Shown piece by piece: positions 47,060-55,860 of a stretch of DNA of 64,000 nucleotides. Every line of letters starts with the position of its first letter. Positions within the stretch are counted from its first letter, which is position 1. The stretch is from Reticulascus tulasneorum (Eukaryota > Ascomycota > Sordariomycetes > Glomerellales > Reticulascaceae). Location of the stretch: the NCBI GenBank assembly GCA_001557505.1, contig LSAX01000012.1, positions 434,001 through 498,000 of the forward strand, read 5' to 3'. The notes beneath the pieces are model-generated. The model searched no databases. It saw only the letters and a program-made list of their open reading frames with translations, and was not told where the DNA came from. Position numbers and translations under genes: made by a program.

Positions 47060-48258
47060 TTAGACAACTTGAAGGCTGTCGAGTAGCTCGAGGCATTGGT
47101 TCATCTGTTGCGTCATAATATTTACCTAGGCGGGCATAAGGAGTCAGCATTAGCACTACCTAATAAGTCTCCTAAATTTCGAAACAACTGTGTAAAAGTT
47201 CACGATAGGAAATTAAAGGGCGAGAGAAATAAGGTGGGAAGAAATAAAGAGGTTGAAGTTGGGGCGGGAGAAGGGATGAAGCAAGGGGAGGGTCATTATG
47301 GCGACAGTCGCGGCCCTTTCTCTTTCCAATCAATGCATGTGGTTGACTTACGCGTTTAGAGTCAAGTATGTTAAAATGATCCGTGTCTGTATCTATGGCG
47401 GCTTTAATGAAGTTCGGGTAGTTGCCATCCCAGTTCAGGAAGGGCTCATCGCGGAATCTGTCTACATGACACGGCTCTTGAGAGCCTGCGTTGGCCGGTG
47501 TGCGCCTAGTGCATCTCACCAGAACTGCTGGTGGTGGCCCGATTGGCACCTCTACGACGGCAGGATCATGCTTAAAGGGCCGCGCCTTGACGTCACGCCA
47601 CTCTTCACCTAGAGGTTTATGCAAGATGGTGTCGTTTGGGACGGTGAAGGTCTTGTTGCCGACGGTGAGGCGGACTGTTTTGCCTTGGCAAGCTGGCGCA
47701 TTCCACACAGGTAGCTCCCATGTGTCCAACAAAAGATCGTAGTAATCGAACGATTTGCGCACAGGCTCTGGGAGGCCGACAAACTCGGGGTCCGGGCCGC
47801 AAGGTGGCAGCTTGCAAATAGGAATATGAAAAGGGGAGTCGATTAGCAATATACCGGCAACAGAGAACTTCGGAGATGCAACGGTTGATAATTTATTGGC
47901 AATTGCAAGCGAGAGGTAGCCACCGAGTGACCATCCTACAACGGCCGAGTCAGCAAAAAAAAACAGCTAGTGGACTATGGGAATAAAGGATTTACACACC
48001 GCCCAGCAGAATCGAGCCGCGGATGCCGGCGCCCTCGATCAACTTCATGTAATGCTCAGCTATCTCGTCAAAACCGCCTTGCCACAGCTCGGCCGTATCA
48101 AAGTGAGGGTCGTGTATGGCCCAGACGTCACGACCCAAGCTTCCCAGACGGAAGTAGACATAAGTCGTGCCACCGCCGTCGTGGATGAGTACAAGCGGAG
48201 TTGGTCGTGTTGACTTGCCTGAGGGGCAGTATTGTATGGGCAGTGGATTTTCGTCCAT
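47060..48258 (-). CDS. Stand-alone thioesterase (alpha/beta hydrolase)
   Basis: Exons 48258-48000, 47935-47352 and 47125-47060 give 302 aa, with introns of 64 and 226 bp, both GT-AG and in phase. The N-terminus has the oxyanion-type stretch LVLIHDGGGTTYVYF. The nucleophile elbow GWSLGG is created across the first splice junction. A candidate Asp is in LLIDSP, and the catalytic His is in TDTDHFNIL. The last exon gives a short amphipathic end (QQMNQCLELLDSL) typical of such enzymes. It matches the thioesterase family common beside fungal PKS and NRPS genes. It probably releases the chain from the PKS, which has no releasing domain, or edits stalled carriers. Its start lies about 600 bp from the inverted-repeat element. 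Confidence 0.85.
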
Positions 48259-48869
48259 TGTGTTTGTTTACGGCGACCAAGTCTTCCGTCGCAAAACAAA
48301 AGCTGAAAGTTTAAAAAAATAAAAAATAAAAATAAAGAAAAAACAGCTAAACAAAGCTCCTTTACCCGTCTCGAGTGTGTGGCCGTGGATCAGCAAAGTG
48401 CCCGCTAAGGAGGGGGAGGAGGGGAGGAGCTGGCCGAGGGCCGTGTGTCTCTTTATTTAACAGCTGGTTGCGCCGAAGCTCCGTCTCGTGAAGGTTATTA
48501 GACGCGCTAGGATTTGCTGTCTCTTCTAAAAATAGAGCTTCATACAACTAATGACCATAGGCCCGCAGCGTCGTGTATCAAGCCATTCGACCTCTTCCAT
48601 ATGGAGATATTATTACAAGATACGTGTGTGCCATTTCGCGACATAGCACATTAATCCTCCACTGCCGTGGTTTTGGGATACTCGTCTGTCGGCACGAGTG
48701 GTGGCAGCGTGTTTGGGGCCAAGGAACGGAATTATGTACAGCGCAAGAACATCTGTCAGCTGCGCTGCACCTATTATTTTGAGAAGCTCGGACCGTCGAT
48801 CCCGGACTGGTGGTCTGTGCTGAAGCTACCTTAATTAGTCTGCCCTTGGCCTTTGAGCGTGTATTTCCT
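48259..48869. other. Thioesterase upstream region
   Basis: It contains an A-rich tract at about 48312-48350 (T-rich on the thioesterase strand), which may lie in that gene's promoter or 5' leader. No gene is recognised in the rest, up to the inverted-repeat element. Confidence 0.45.
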
Positions 48870-48926
48870 CTGACCCATCCCCCCTGACCTGACATGACCT
48901 GACTCACGAAATGACACACTTTTCCA

Positions 48927-48942
48927 TGGGTCGTACGACCCA
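48927..48942. repeat. 16-bp perfect palindrome
   Basis: TGGGTCGTACGACCCA, just before the left subterminal repeat array of the inverted-repeat element. It could be a protein-binding site or simply two repeat copies meeting head to head. Confidence 0.6.
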
Positions 48943-49031
48943 CGAAAAGTTCAGCCGACCTACAAAAAGTTCAACCGACCCACGAATAGTTCAACTGACC
49001 CACGAATGAATTCAACTGACCTACGAATATT
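48937..49031 (+). repeat. Left subterminal ~20-bp tandem repeats
   Basis: Four copies and one partial copy of GAC(C/C)(C/T)AC(G/A)AA-AGTTCA-type units are set head to tail (48937, 48957, 48977, 48997, 49018). Related copies occur in inverse orientation at the other end of the element. Confidence 0.75.
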
Positions 49032-49090
49032 TTCCTTATTGATCCTGGACTAATCCCAGATTGATTTAGACTTGTTGATAGAAATATTTG

Positions 49091-49107
49091 GTTAGGGTTA
49101 GGGTTAG
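49091..49107 (+). repeat. Interstitial telomere-like repeat
   Basis: The run reads GTTAGGGTTAGGGTTAG, nearly three units of the fungal telomere repeat TTAGGG. It is followed by G-rich sequence and lies within the inverted-repeat element rather than at a chromosome end. Confidence 0.75.
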
Positions 49108-49216
49108 CTTCCGGGGGTTTAGGGGGCGGTGGGAGGCCCCCATAGGGGATACCTTCTATATTTCTAGATTGATCTTGAACTGATCCTAGACCGATCCTGG
49201 ATCAATCTTCAATTAA

Positions 49217-49221
49217 CTTAG
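49217..49221 (+). repeat. Target-site duplication, left copy (CTTAG)
   Basis: CTTAG immediately before the 5' LTR is repeated exactly at 55105-55109 after the 3' LTR. A 5-bp duplication is normal for copia integrases. Confidence 0.88.
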
Positions 49222-49451
49222 TGTGGCATTTGGTCAGACAGCCCCCTGACCTGGATACTTCTCGATACTTCTTGGCGTCTCATATCGACGCCCCTGGAGG
49301 TCAATGCATTGCCGATGCCGGCCCATAGGGGTCTATATAGCTCGATAGAGGCAGCCCTCTGCCATGAGGGGCCCTCCTTAGCCGTAGGCTCAATCAATCC
49401 TCTTGTACACGCTTGTAGATGCGTCGCCGCCCCACCCAGTTGAGTGCCACA
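49222..49451 (+). repeat. 5' LTR of copia element
   Basis: 230 bp, TGTGGCATTT...GAGTGCCACA, with short inverted ends (TGTGGCA/TGCCACA). A TATA-like CTATATAG at 49333-49340 is the probable core promoter. Confidence 0.95.
49333..49340 (+). promoter_or_regulatory. TATA-like box in the 5' LTR
   Basis: CTATATAG lies about 110 bp into the LTR and about 257 bp before the Gag-Pol start. The 3' LTR carries the same sequence at 54986-54993. Confidence 0.55.
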
Positions 49452-49462
49452 GTTATGAGCCC
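49452..49462 (+). other. Primer-binding site, initiator tRNA-Met anticodon type
   Basis: GTTATGAGCCC begins directly after the 5' LTR. It is the exact complement of GGGCTCATAAC, the anticodon stem-loop of eukaryotic initiator tRNA-Met (anticodon CAT). This suggests priming from a cut tRNA half, as described for Drosophila copia, rather than from the tRNA 3' end. Confidence 0.75.
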
Positions 49463-49596
49463 GGTTGCCGTGACTTTGAAGCATCAACCTTGAAGTCAGG
49501 ACTTCATTCAATTGTCTATTCTTTCATCTCTTCCACTGCAAGACTCACTGGTTTATCTCCGCGGGCGGCGATTCAACAGGTTCCTTCTCTCTCAAG

Positions 49597-52500
49597 ATGG
49601 CTGATATCAAGGAGGTCGACATCATCCTCAACGGGGCAGCCGACTGGACGGTATGGTATACAGTACTTCGTCGTCAAGCGAAGGAAGATGGTATCTTCAA
49701 GTATATCGATCTAGATAAAGCGGATGAGATGCCCGAGACTGGCCCCGAGCCACCTTCTCTCGAGGCAATCTTTGAGGAGGTTGTGTTGCAGGTCGATAAG
49801 CAAAATGAAGCTGCGGTAGCAACCGCGTCGTCGGTTTCATCCTCGGCCTCATCACTCACGCAGCCCATTGAGATAGAGCCCAGACCTAGGAATCTCACCG
49901 ACGATAGAGTTCGCGTTCTATATGCTTCCCGTCAGTACACACACAGCGTGAAGCATAAGGAATGGATTCAACAGAAGACCGCATACAGCAACCTCGCAAA
50001 ACAGATCCAGAAGACTGTCAACAGGTCATGGTATGACTTGACGATCTACGATGAGAACATCCGTGCTACCCTTCGCACCCTTCAACGACTGGTCTCTACC
50101 ACAGACCAAGAGGATGGTCGTCAGGCCCGGGCAGCCTACCGGATGGTGCTTCACATCACCAATCCGCGAGGGGTCAACCATGAGGACTGGTACAAACGCT
50201 GGGAGCTTGCGTACAACAAAGCAGAGCGGCACAACATCGCTGAAGTCCAAGGAGAAATCGCGATGTTCGACTTCCTAGATGCAGCCGAGCTGTTGAGACC
50301 TACGTGGGCACGACAGACTCGCGTCGACTATCAGAACAACATCGACCGTTGGGACCGGACCTTGCGAGACGTAGGGACGATGTTCGTTAGGGACGTCAGG
50401 CGCGATCTCGAGAGGACGATCGCGGCGATATCAGAAGCTCCCCGTCCGGCCCGCCAGACTTCATCCGTCTACGCGACCTTCAACGGGTCGCCTGACGGCA
50501 CGAAGAGGCAGCTACACAAGTGCCCCTGCAACCCTCAAGACGGGCATCCGTGGAAGCCCCAGATATGCGACGCAGTCGGTCAAGCTCTTCTAGGTAAGAA
50601 CATCAGCGGGCGCGCCCACAAGCCAAACGAAGACCTGATCAAGAAGGCGAGAGATGCCCTCAGCCAGCCGAGGTGGAAGGCTCTTGCCGATAAGGTCCGC
50701 GCCAAGAAAGGAGACGAAGGCCACGGCGACTATCACGATACAGCCGCTGGGAGTACCGGACGCCCGTATCCAACCGTCATGATGCAGCCTCTATTGAGGA
50801 AGTGTGCGGTGGACGGCGCCGACGTCCTATCGTCTATCTTCTCTGTCGGCAAGCCTCATCCACTCACGAAGTCAACTCTATGGGATGCCTGCGGAGGAGA
50901 ACACGTCGTTAACTCTCTCGACCTATTGGTACCAGGATCGTACAGACCTTCAGACCGTCAGGACAAGGTTCTCACGGGCGATACAACGTGTGTCATAGCC
51001 GGACGGGGCAAGCGAGTCCTCCAGAACTTCTTGAACGGCCCGGACGGCCCCTTCACGCGCCCCATGGTGCTCCATGATGTGGCGTATATCCCGGGCTTTC
51101 ATACCAATCTCATTGGGGGGTATTTCCTACGGATCCAGGGTTATTATGTCTGCGAACGAGATATGACTCTCCGTTACGGATCGTCTTGTGCGAATAGCGT
51201 TGTTCTCAGGACCTTAAGGGATATGTATCGCCTTATTGTTGCAGACTATGTTGAAATTGATTCTCTTTCCCGTTACGCGTCTGAACCTTCCGCTGCAGTA
51301 TTTTCTGTTCATGCCGATACCAGCAGGTTCCAACAGCAAGGGCGATACCTTCCACCGTCAAGGACGCAGGATGTAGGGACGCGAGCAGCTACAGCTCTCT
51401 TGTGGCATCAACGGACCGGTCACCTCGGCCCGCTCGCACTCGAGAAGCTTGTGCAGAACTCAACAGGAGTCAAGATCCGCGGCGTTGAACGGAAGGAGTG
51501 CACCTTCTGCAGCCAGGCACACGGCCGTCAACACATCTCGAGGTCTCCTTCAAGCAACCGCTCGGTGCGACCGTTCTGGAGGATCCTCATCGACCTGTTC
51601 CAGCTTGGAGGCAGCTTCAACGGACATAAGTACGCCTTGCTGATCAAGGACGAGTACAGCGGACACATCACAGCTTCCACGCTTGCGAGAAAGACCGACG
51701 CGTTCGATATCATCCTGGACTTCGAAGCTCGCGTCCGCCGGCATTACGGACTGTCCATCTGCAAGATCCGCATGGATAACGAGAAATCGCTACTCAACGA
51801 TAGCTCGCAGCAGAGGTCGCCTTTCCAAGTGTGGGCCGCGGACGAAGGCATCGACATCGAACCCGCTCCTGCCTACACGAAAGAACCAAATGGCGGCATC
51901 GAGAACGCCGGCGGAGTGATTGGGACGAAGGCTCGCAAAATGGGTCTCGCCTCACGGCTTCCAACGAACCTGTGGCCAGAGATCTGGCTAGCTGCAGTCT
52001 TTCTATATAACCGCTCTCCCCGACAACAGAATCACTGGCTTAGTCCGGTGCAAGTGCAAGATGAATGGTTTCGCAGCCAACAGTCTGCAAGCCAAGCCTC
52101 AACGACAGCATCACGGGCGGCACAGCGCCCCAACTGGAATGGGATCTACGCGTACGGCTGTCGCGCGTACCCTCTGAAGATGACCTTCAAGCAAGGGAGG
52201 GACAAGATCGCATTCAAGCATCAAGCGAGGGCACATATCGGATATCTGGTTGGGTATAGAGCCACCAACATATACCGTATTTGGATTCCAGCCCTCAACG
52301 AGGTAATCACGACTCGCGATGTTGAATTCAATGAAGAAGTCTTCTTCAACCCGGATGATGAAGCACGGGAGGCCCTACGCATCGACCAGTACAGGCCGAC
52401 AGCAGAGGTACTAAGCATCCCGGACGTCTCCGCTCTTCAATGCGAAATAGACGAATTCACAAACATACATCGAGTCGTAGAACCAACCCCAGAAGTCGTG

Positions 52501-54801
52501 CAAGACGAATCGACGGCAGCCAGCTCGATAGAGTCTGAAGCTGTCCATACTCCCGCAGAGACAGTCAATCAAGACTCGGGGGTGGAAGCAGGCTTAGAGA
52601 CGCCGGCTGAGCTGTGCAACGAAGACTCACGCTTCATGGGATTTCCAACCCCGGACTCAACACCAGCTCCGTCCAACGGCGAAGACGTTCCAACCGTTTA
52701 TGAGGAGCCTGAGCCGATACGCGAGACATCGACAAGCGCAACAGTCGATTGGACCGCAAGGCTACAGAACTTAAGAGCACGCATACTGGCGACGGCGGAA
52801 AGATCGGCCAATTTCTCGCCGGACGGCCCAGTTGGTGACACCATTGTCGTAAGACAACTAGACTCGAGCGGCCCGCAGAAGAGCAGGACGGATCATCCTC
52901 CTCGACGCAGCGTCAGCCCTCGAGATGAATCCTCTGACGAGCAGCAGAAGAGCGGTGGGTCTGATCAACCCCCTCGACGCAGCGGGCGAGTCAGAGTCGA
53001 AACAAAGAAGAAGCAGGAAGCAAGACAGCAGGAGGCAGACCGGCAGACCGGCCGGGACCCTACGCGATCCGTCAACTGCATTCTATCCACCGACTTCCAC
53101 GGCGCAGACGGCCAAACAGAACCTCTGCCGGAAACAGTCCAGTCGGTATTCATGGCCGCGATGGGGACGAAGCAGCGTCCACATCGCGATGACCTTGTCA
53201 AGCTGCCTCAGACATATCGAGACCTCTACACGCACAAGAGAGGTAAGGAATTCAAGGAAGCTTGTCGAGACGAGATCCGCAGTCTCATCCGCAAGAAGAC
53301 GTGGCGGGCAATCCACCAAGTGAGGGCCTCAGGGATCCCTCTGCCGCTGAAGTGGGTATTCACCTACAAGTTCGATCAGAACGGGTACCTCAACAAGTGC
53401 AAGGCTCGCATCTGCGTGCGCGGAGACCTTCAAAGAACCGACGTGCTTGGACAAACGTACGCGGCCACTCTAGCGGCGCGCTCGTTCCGATCCGTGATGG
53501 CGGTCTGCGCGAGGTTCGATCTTGAATGCAGGCAATTCGACGTCACAAACGCGTTCTTGAACAGCCCGATCGACAAGACCAACGGACGAGTCTTCTGCAA
53601 GCTGCCCGACGGGTTCAAGGACCTTGGCTTTGAGCTGCCTGACGAGCTCGGGAGTGATCCAGACGTCTGCGTCGAGCTTGATAAGGCACTATACGGATTG
53701 AAGGAGTCGCCACTCCTATGGTATAAAGAACTCTCTACAACGTTGAAAGCTGCGGGATTGACCGGCTCGACGGAAGAACCGTGTATCTTCGTCAACGGCA
53801 AGATGCTCGTGCTGTTCTATGTGGACGATATCTTGGTCTTACACAAGCCGGACGATAAGCCTGAGGCCGACGAGTTGATCAAGAAGCTCAAGCAGAAGTA
53901 CGAAATGCGCGACGAAGGGGACTTATCATGGTTCTTGGGCATCAGAGTTCTTAGGGACCGGCAACGACGCCGGATCTGGCTCTGCCACGACGCATATATC
54001 GAGAAGATCGCAATGAAGTTCAATCTCCTTGACGGCAGCCCCAAGCTCCCGTCGATACCGATCCCAGCGACCCCAATGACGAGAAATACCGGCTTCGCAA
54101 GCCGCGCTGACGTCAAGCTATTCCAAGAGATGGTCGGGTCGATATTGTACACCGCGGTCACCGTGAGGCCGGACGTGGCGAGGGCTGCGTCGCAGCTAGC
54201 TCGCTTCCTGACGAACCCATCGAAAGAACATCTCGAGGCGGCCCGGCAGACCATCCTCTACCTCTACGCGACGCGCTTCCTAGCTATTGAGTTTAACGGG
54301 GACTTCAACGAAGTGCTGGTCGTTGCCAGCGACGCGTCATTTGCCGACGATCTCGAGACCCGGCGCTCCTCTCAAGGATATATCATGCTCTTGTTTGGCG
54401 GACCTATCATCTGGAAGGCCGGGCTACAGGACACGGTAACTACTTCAACCACAGAGGCTGAGCTTCTCGGCGTTGAGAGAACGGTAAAAGAGCTAGCCGC
54501 TCTTGAACGGTTCTTCCGGGATATCTCCTTCGACCTAGGCATACCAATGAAGCTATATTGTGACAACAAGCAGACGATACGGCTGATCGTGGGAGCAGAC
54601 GAAAGAATCAACACGAAGCTAAGGCAGGAGTTCAAGAAAGGTAAGTTCCTCGTAGATTACCTTCCAACAAAGGACATGCCGGCAGACGGCTTAACGAAGG
54701 CACTATCGAGGGAGGCGTTCGAGCGCTTCCGCGGAATGCTGAACTTGAAGGACATTCAACAGCTGGTTGACACTCCAGATCTCGCGGAGGAGACAGATTA
54801 G
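49597..54801 (+). CDS. Copia Gag-Pol polyprotein
   Basis: A single intact frame of 1734 aa. Order: Gag, with a zinc-knuckle-like CPCNPQDGH...C at residues 309-324; aspartic protease with WDACGGEH at 429-436; integrase zinc finger (HQRTGH...CTFC) near 605-635; integrase core with D666, D727 and E769; reverse transcriptase with YVDD at 1408-1411; RNase H with ASDASFADD near 1577 and YCDNKQT near 1655. The order protease-integrase-RT-RNase H defines Ty1/copia. No stop codon or frameshift interrupts it. The protease motif DACG departs from the usual DSGA/DTGA. The polyprotein should drive reverse transcription and integration of the element. Confidence 0.95.
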   Translation: MADIKEVDIILNGAADWTVWYTVLRRQAKEDGIFKYIDLDKADEMPETGPEPPSLEAIFEEVVLQVDKQNEAAVATASSVSSSASSLTQPIEIEPRPRNLTDDRVRVLYASRQYTHSVKHKEWIQQKTAYSNLAKQIQKTVNRSWYDLTIYDENIRATLRTLQRLVSTTDQEDGRQARAAYRMVLHITNPRGVNHEDWYKRWELAYNKAERHNIAEVQGEIAMFDFLDAAELLRPTWARQTRVDYQNNIDRWDRTLRDVGTMFVRDVRRDLERTIAAISEAPRPARQTSSVYATFNGSPDGTKRQLHKCPCNPQDGHPWKPQICDAVGQALLGKNISGRAHKPNEDLIKKARDALSQPRWKALADKVRAKKGDEGHGDYHDTAAGSTGRPYPTVMMQPLLRKCAVDGADVLSSIFSVGKPHPLTKSTLWDACGGEHVVNSLDLLVPGSYRPSDRQDKVLTGDTTCVIAGRGKRVLQNFLNGPDGPFTRPMVLHDVAYIPGFHTNLIGGYFLRIQGYYVCERDMTLRYGSSCANSVVLRTLRDMYRLIVADYVEIDSLSRYASEPSAAVFSVHADTSRFQQQGRYLPPSRTQDVGTRAATALLWHQRTGHLGPLALEKLVQNSTGVKIRGVERKECTFCSQAHGRQHISRSPSSNRSVRPFWRILIDLFQLGGSFNGHKYALLIKDEYSGHITASTLARKTDAFDIILDFEARVRRHYGLSICKIRMDNEKSLLNDSSQQRSPFQVWAADEGIDIEPAPAYTKEPNGGIENAGGVIGTKARKMGLASRLPTNLWPEIWLAAVFLYNRSPRQQNHWLSPVQVQDEWFRSQQSASQASTTASRAAQRPNWNGIYAYGCRAYPLKMTFKQGRDKIAFKHQARAHIGYLVGYRATNIYRIWIPALNEVITTRDVEFNEEVFFNPDDEAREALRIDQYRPTAEVLSIPDVSALQCEIDEFTNIHRVVEPTPEVVQDESTAASSIESEAVHTPAETVNQDSGVEAGLETPAELCNEDSRFMGFPTPDSTPAPSNGEDVPTVYEEPEPIRETSTSATVDWTARLQNLRARILATAERSANFSPDGPVGDTIVVRQLDSSGPQKSRTDHPPRRSVSPRDESSDEQQKSGGSDQPPRRSGRVRVETKKKQEARQQEADRQTGRDPTRSVNCILSTDFHGADGQTEPLPETVQSVFMAAMGTKQRPHRDDLVKLPQTYRDLYTHKRGKEFKEACRDEIRSLIRKKTWRAIHQVRASGIPLPLKWVFTYKFDQNGYLNKCKARICVRGDLQRTDVLGQTYAATLAARSFRSVMAVCARFDLECRQFDVTNAFLNSPIDKTNGRVFCKLPDGFKDLGFELPDELGSDPDVCVELDKALYGLKESPLLWYKELSTTLKAAGLTGSTEEPCIFVNGKMLVLFYVDDILVLHKPDDKPEADELIKKLKQKYEMRDEGDLSWFLGIRVLRDRQRRRIWLCHDAYIEKIAMKFNLLDGSPKLPSIPIPATPMTRNTGFASRADVKLFQEMVGSILYTAVTVRPDVARAASQLARFLTNPSKEHLEAARQTILYLYATRFLAIEFNGDFNEVLVVASDASFADDLETRRSSQGYIMLLFGGPIIWKAGLQDTVTTSTTEAELLGVERTVKELAALERFFRDISFDLGIPMKLYCDNKQTIRLIVGADERINTKLRQEFKKGKFLVDYLPTKDMPADGLTKALSREAFERFRGMLNLKDIQQLVDTPDLAEETD

Positions 54802-54866
54802 GAAAGAACGAGTGGTCTGAATAGCTTCACTTTGGGGACAGCAGTCCGGCGGGCAGCCGGGCTGCT

Positions 54867-54874
54867 GGGGGGTG
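54867..54874 (+). other. Polypurine-tract-like G run
   Basis: GGGGGGTG lies directly before the 3' LTR, where plus-strand DNA priming is expected. It is short and ends with a T, so the call rests mainly on position. Confidence 0.5.
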
Positions 54875-55104
54875 TGTGGCATTTGGTCAGACAGCCCCCT
54901 GACCTGGATACTTCTCGATACTTCTTGGCGTCTCATATCGACGCCCCTGGAGGTCAATGCATTGCCGATGCCGGCCCATAGGGGTCTATATAGCTCGATA
55001 GAGGCAGCCCTCTGCCATGAGGGGCCCTCCTTAGCCGTAGGCTCAATCAATCCTCTTGTACACGCTTGTAGATGCGTCGCCGCCCCACCCAGTTGAGTGC
55101 CACA
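54875..55104 (+). repeat. 3' LTR of copia element
   Basis: 230 bp, matching the 5' LTR at every position I compared, followed by the right target duplication CTTAG (55105-55109). Confidence 0.95.
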
Positions 55105-55158
55105 CTTAGCAATCATAGCCTATCTTCAATTGACCAATTAAAATATAATATTAATTAG

Positions 55159-55198
55159 CGGGTCAGTTGAGCTTTTCGCGGGTCGGCTGAACTTTTCG
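55159..55198 (-). repeat. Right subterminal repeats of the inverted-repeat element
   Basis: Two 20-bp units (55159-55178 and 55179-55198) are the reverse complement of the left array type, placed just inside the right 30-bp terminal repeat. Confidence 0.7.
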
Positions 55199-55235
55199 TG
55201 GGTTTGGTCATGTCAGGTCAGGGGGGGTGGGTCAG

Positions 55236-55860
55236 CTGATCTATACCCCTCTCGGAAAGCCGGCACTATTTAATTATAAACTGCTGCTGCACTAAGCAAG
55301 CGCCTTTTTATGCGCCCCGACAGTTCTTCCGTAGGCGTACACTCTATTTTGTGAGCGACCAAGGTACCGCGACCAAAGAATGTCCTCTTCTTGGTGGCCA
55401 TCACGTCATCGTTTTTATCTGTGGGGGTTTCGCCTGTGAACCATGTCGAGGCGGTTCCAGAGCCATTTTAGCGTGCGCCTGGCGGTTTTAAACAACGGGA
55501 ACGGCCTTTGGCGTTTAGTTGGCTAAGAGGGATCGTGAATCTTACCACTCGCTGGCTTGGATCTAGCCCTCCCGAGGCTGACGGCGAGTTCTTGGTACTG
55601 GAAGAGACAGCCATTATTTCGAACTCATTATTAATATTGATCAATAAACTATCCCGTCATAGCCACACTGTGGCTTGACCCCTTACCAGCGCACCCAACT
55701 GGGAGATACTGCTGGCTGCGGACCACATGTGGTTAGCCTAATGCATCCATCCCTTTCCAAACCACCCATACCGCTCGTTCCATTTGTGAGACTACATACA
55801 TGTGCCTAGCCAAATAGCAGCCAAGCCATACACTCAACCCAACGACTACGCTGCCGCTAA
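55236..55860. other. NRPS2 downstream region, nothing recognised
   Basis: No gene is seen. On the NRPS2 strand AT-rich sequence around 55610-55650 could serve for 3' end formation. Confidence 0.45.

Larger units (their letters stand above)
49222..55104 (+). mobile_element. Intact Ty1/copia-type LTR retrotransposon (5883 bp)
   Basis: All parts are present: two 230-bp LTRs starting TG and ending CA, a primer-binding site, one long Gag-Pol frame, a G-rich run before the 3' LTR and a 5-bp target duplication. Reading the two LTRs side by side I found no difference, so insertion is recent and the element may still be active. It lies inside the inverted-repeat element, in the gap between the 3' end of NRPS2 and the 5' end of the thioesterase gene, and enlarges that gap by almost 5.9 kb. 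Confidence 0.95.
48870..55235. mobile_element. Inverted-repeat (MITE-like) element split by a copia insertion
   Basis: The 30-bp ends 48870-48899 and 55206-55235 are inverted repeats with one mismatch. Inside each end lie copies of a ~20-bp repeat of the form GACCCACGAAAAGTTCAACC, again in opposite orientation. Without the copia element and one copy of its target duplication the unit is about 480 bp and has no coding capacity, so it resembles a non-autonomous DNA element. I see no convincing target duplication outside the ends, and the transposase family is unknown. Confidence 0.65.

Noticed and set aside
47172..47351. C-terminal extension of the thioesterase after ILDSKR
   Set aside because: The open stretch is low-complexity and runs into an intron starting GTAAGT. 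Splicing to 47125 gives a plausible short helical end.
49597..54801. Gypsy-type assignment of the retrotransposon
   Set aside because: Integrase precedes reverse transcriptase, which is the copia order.
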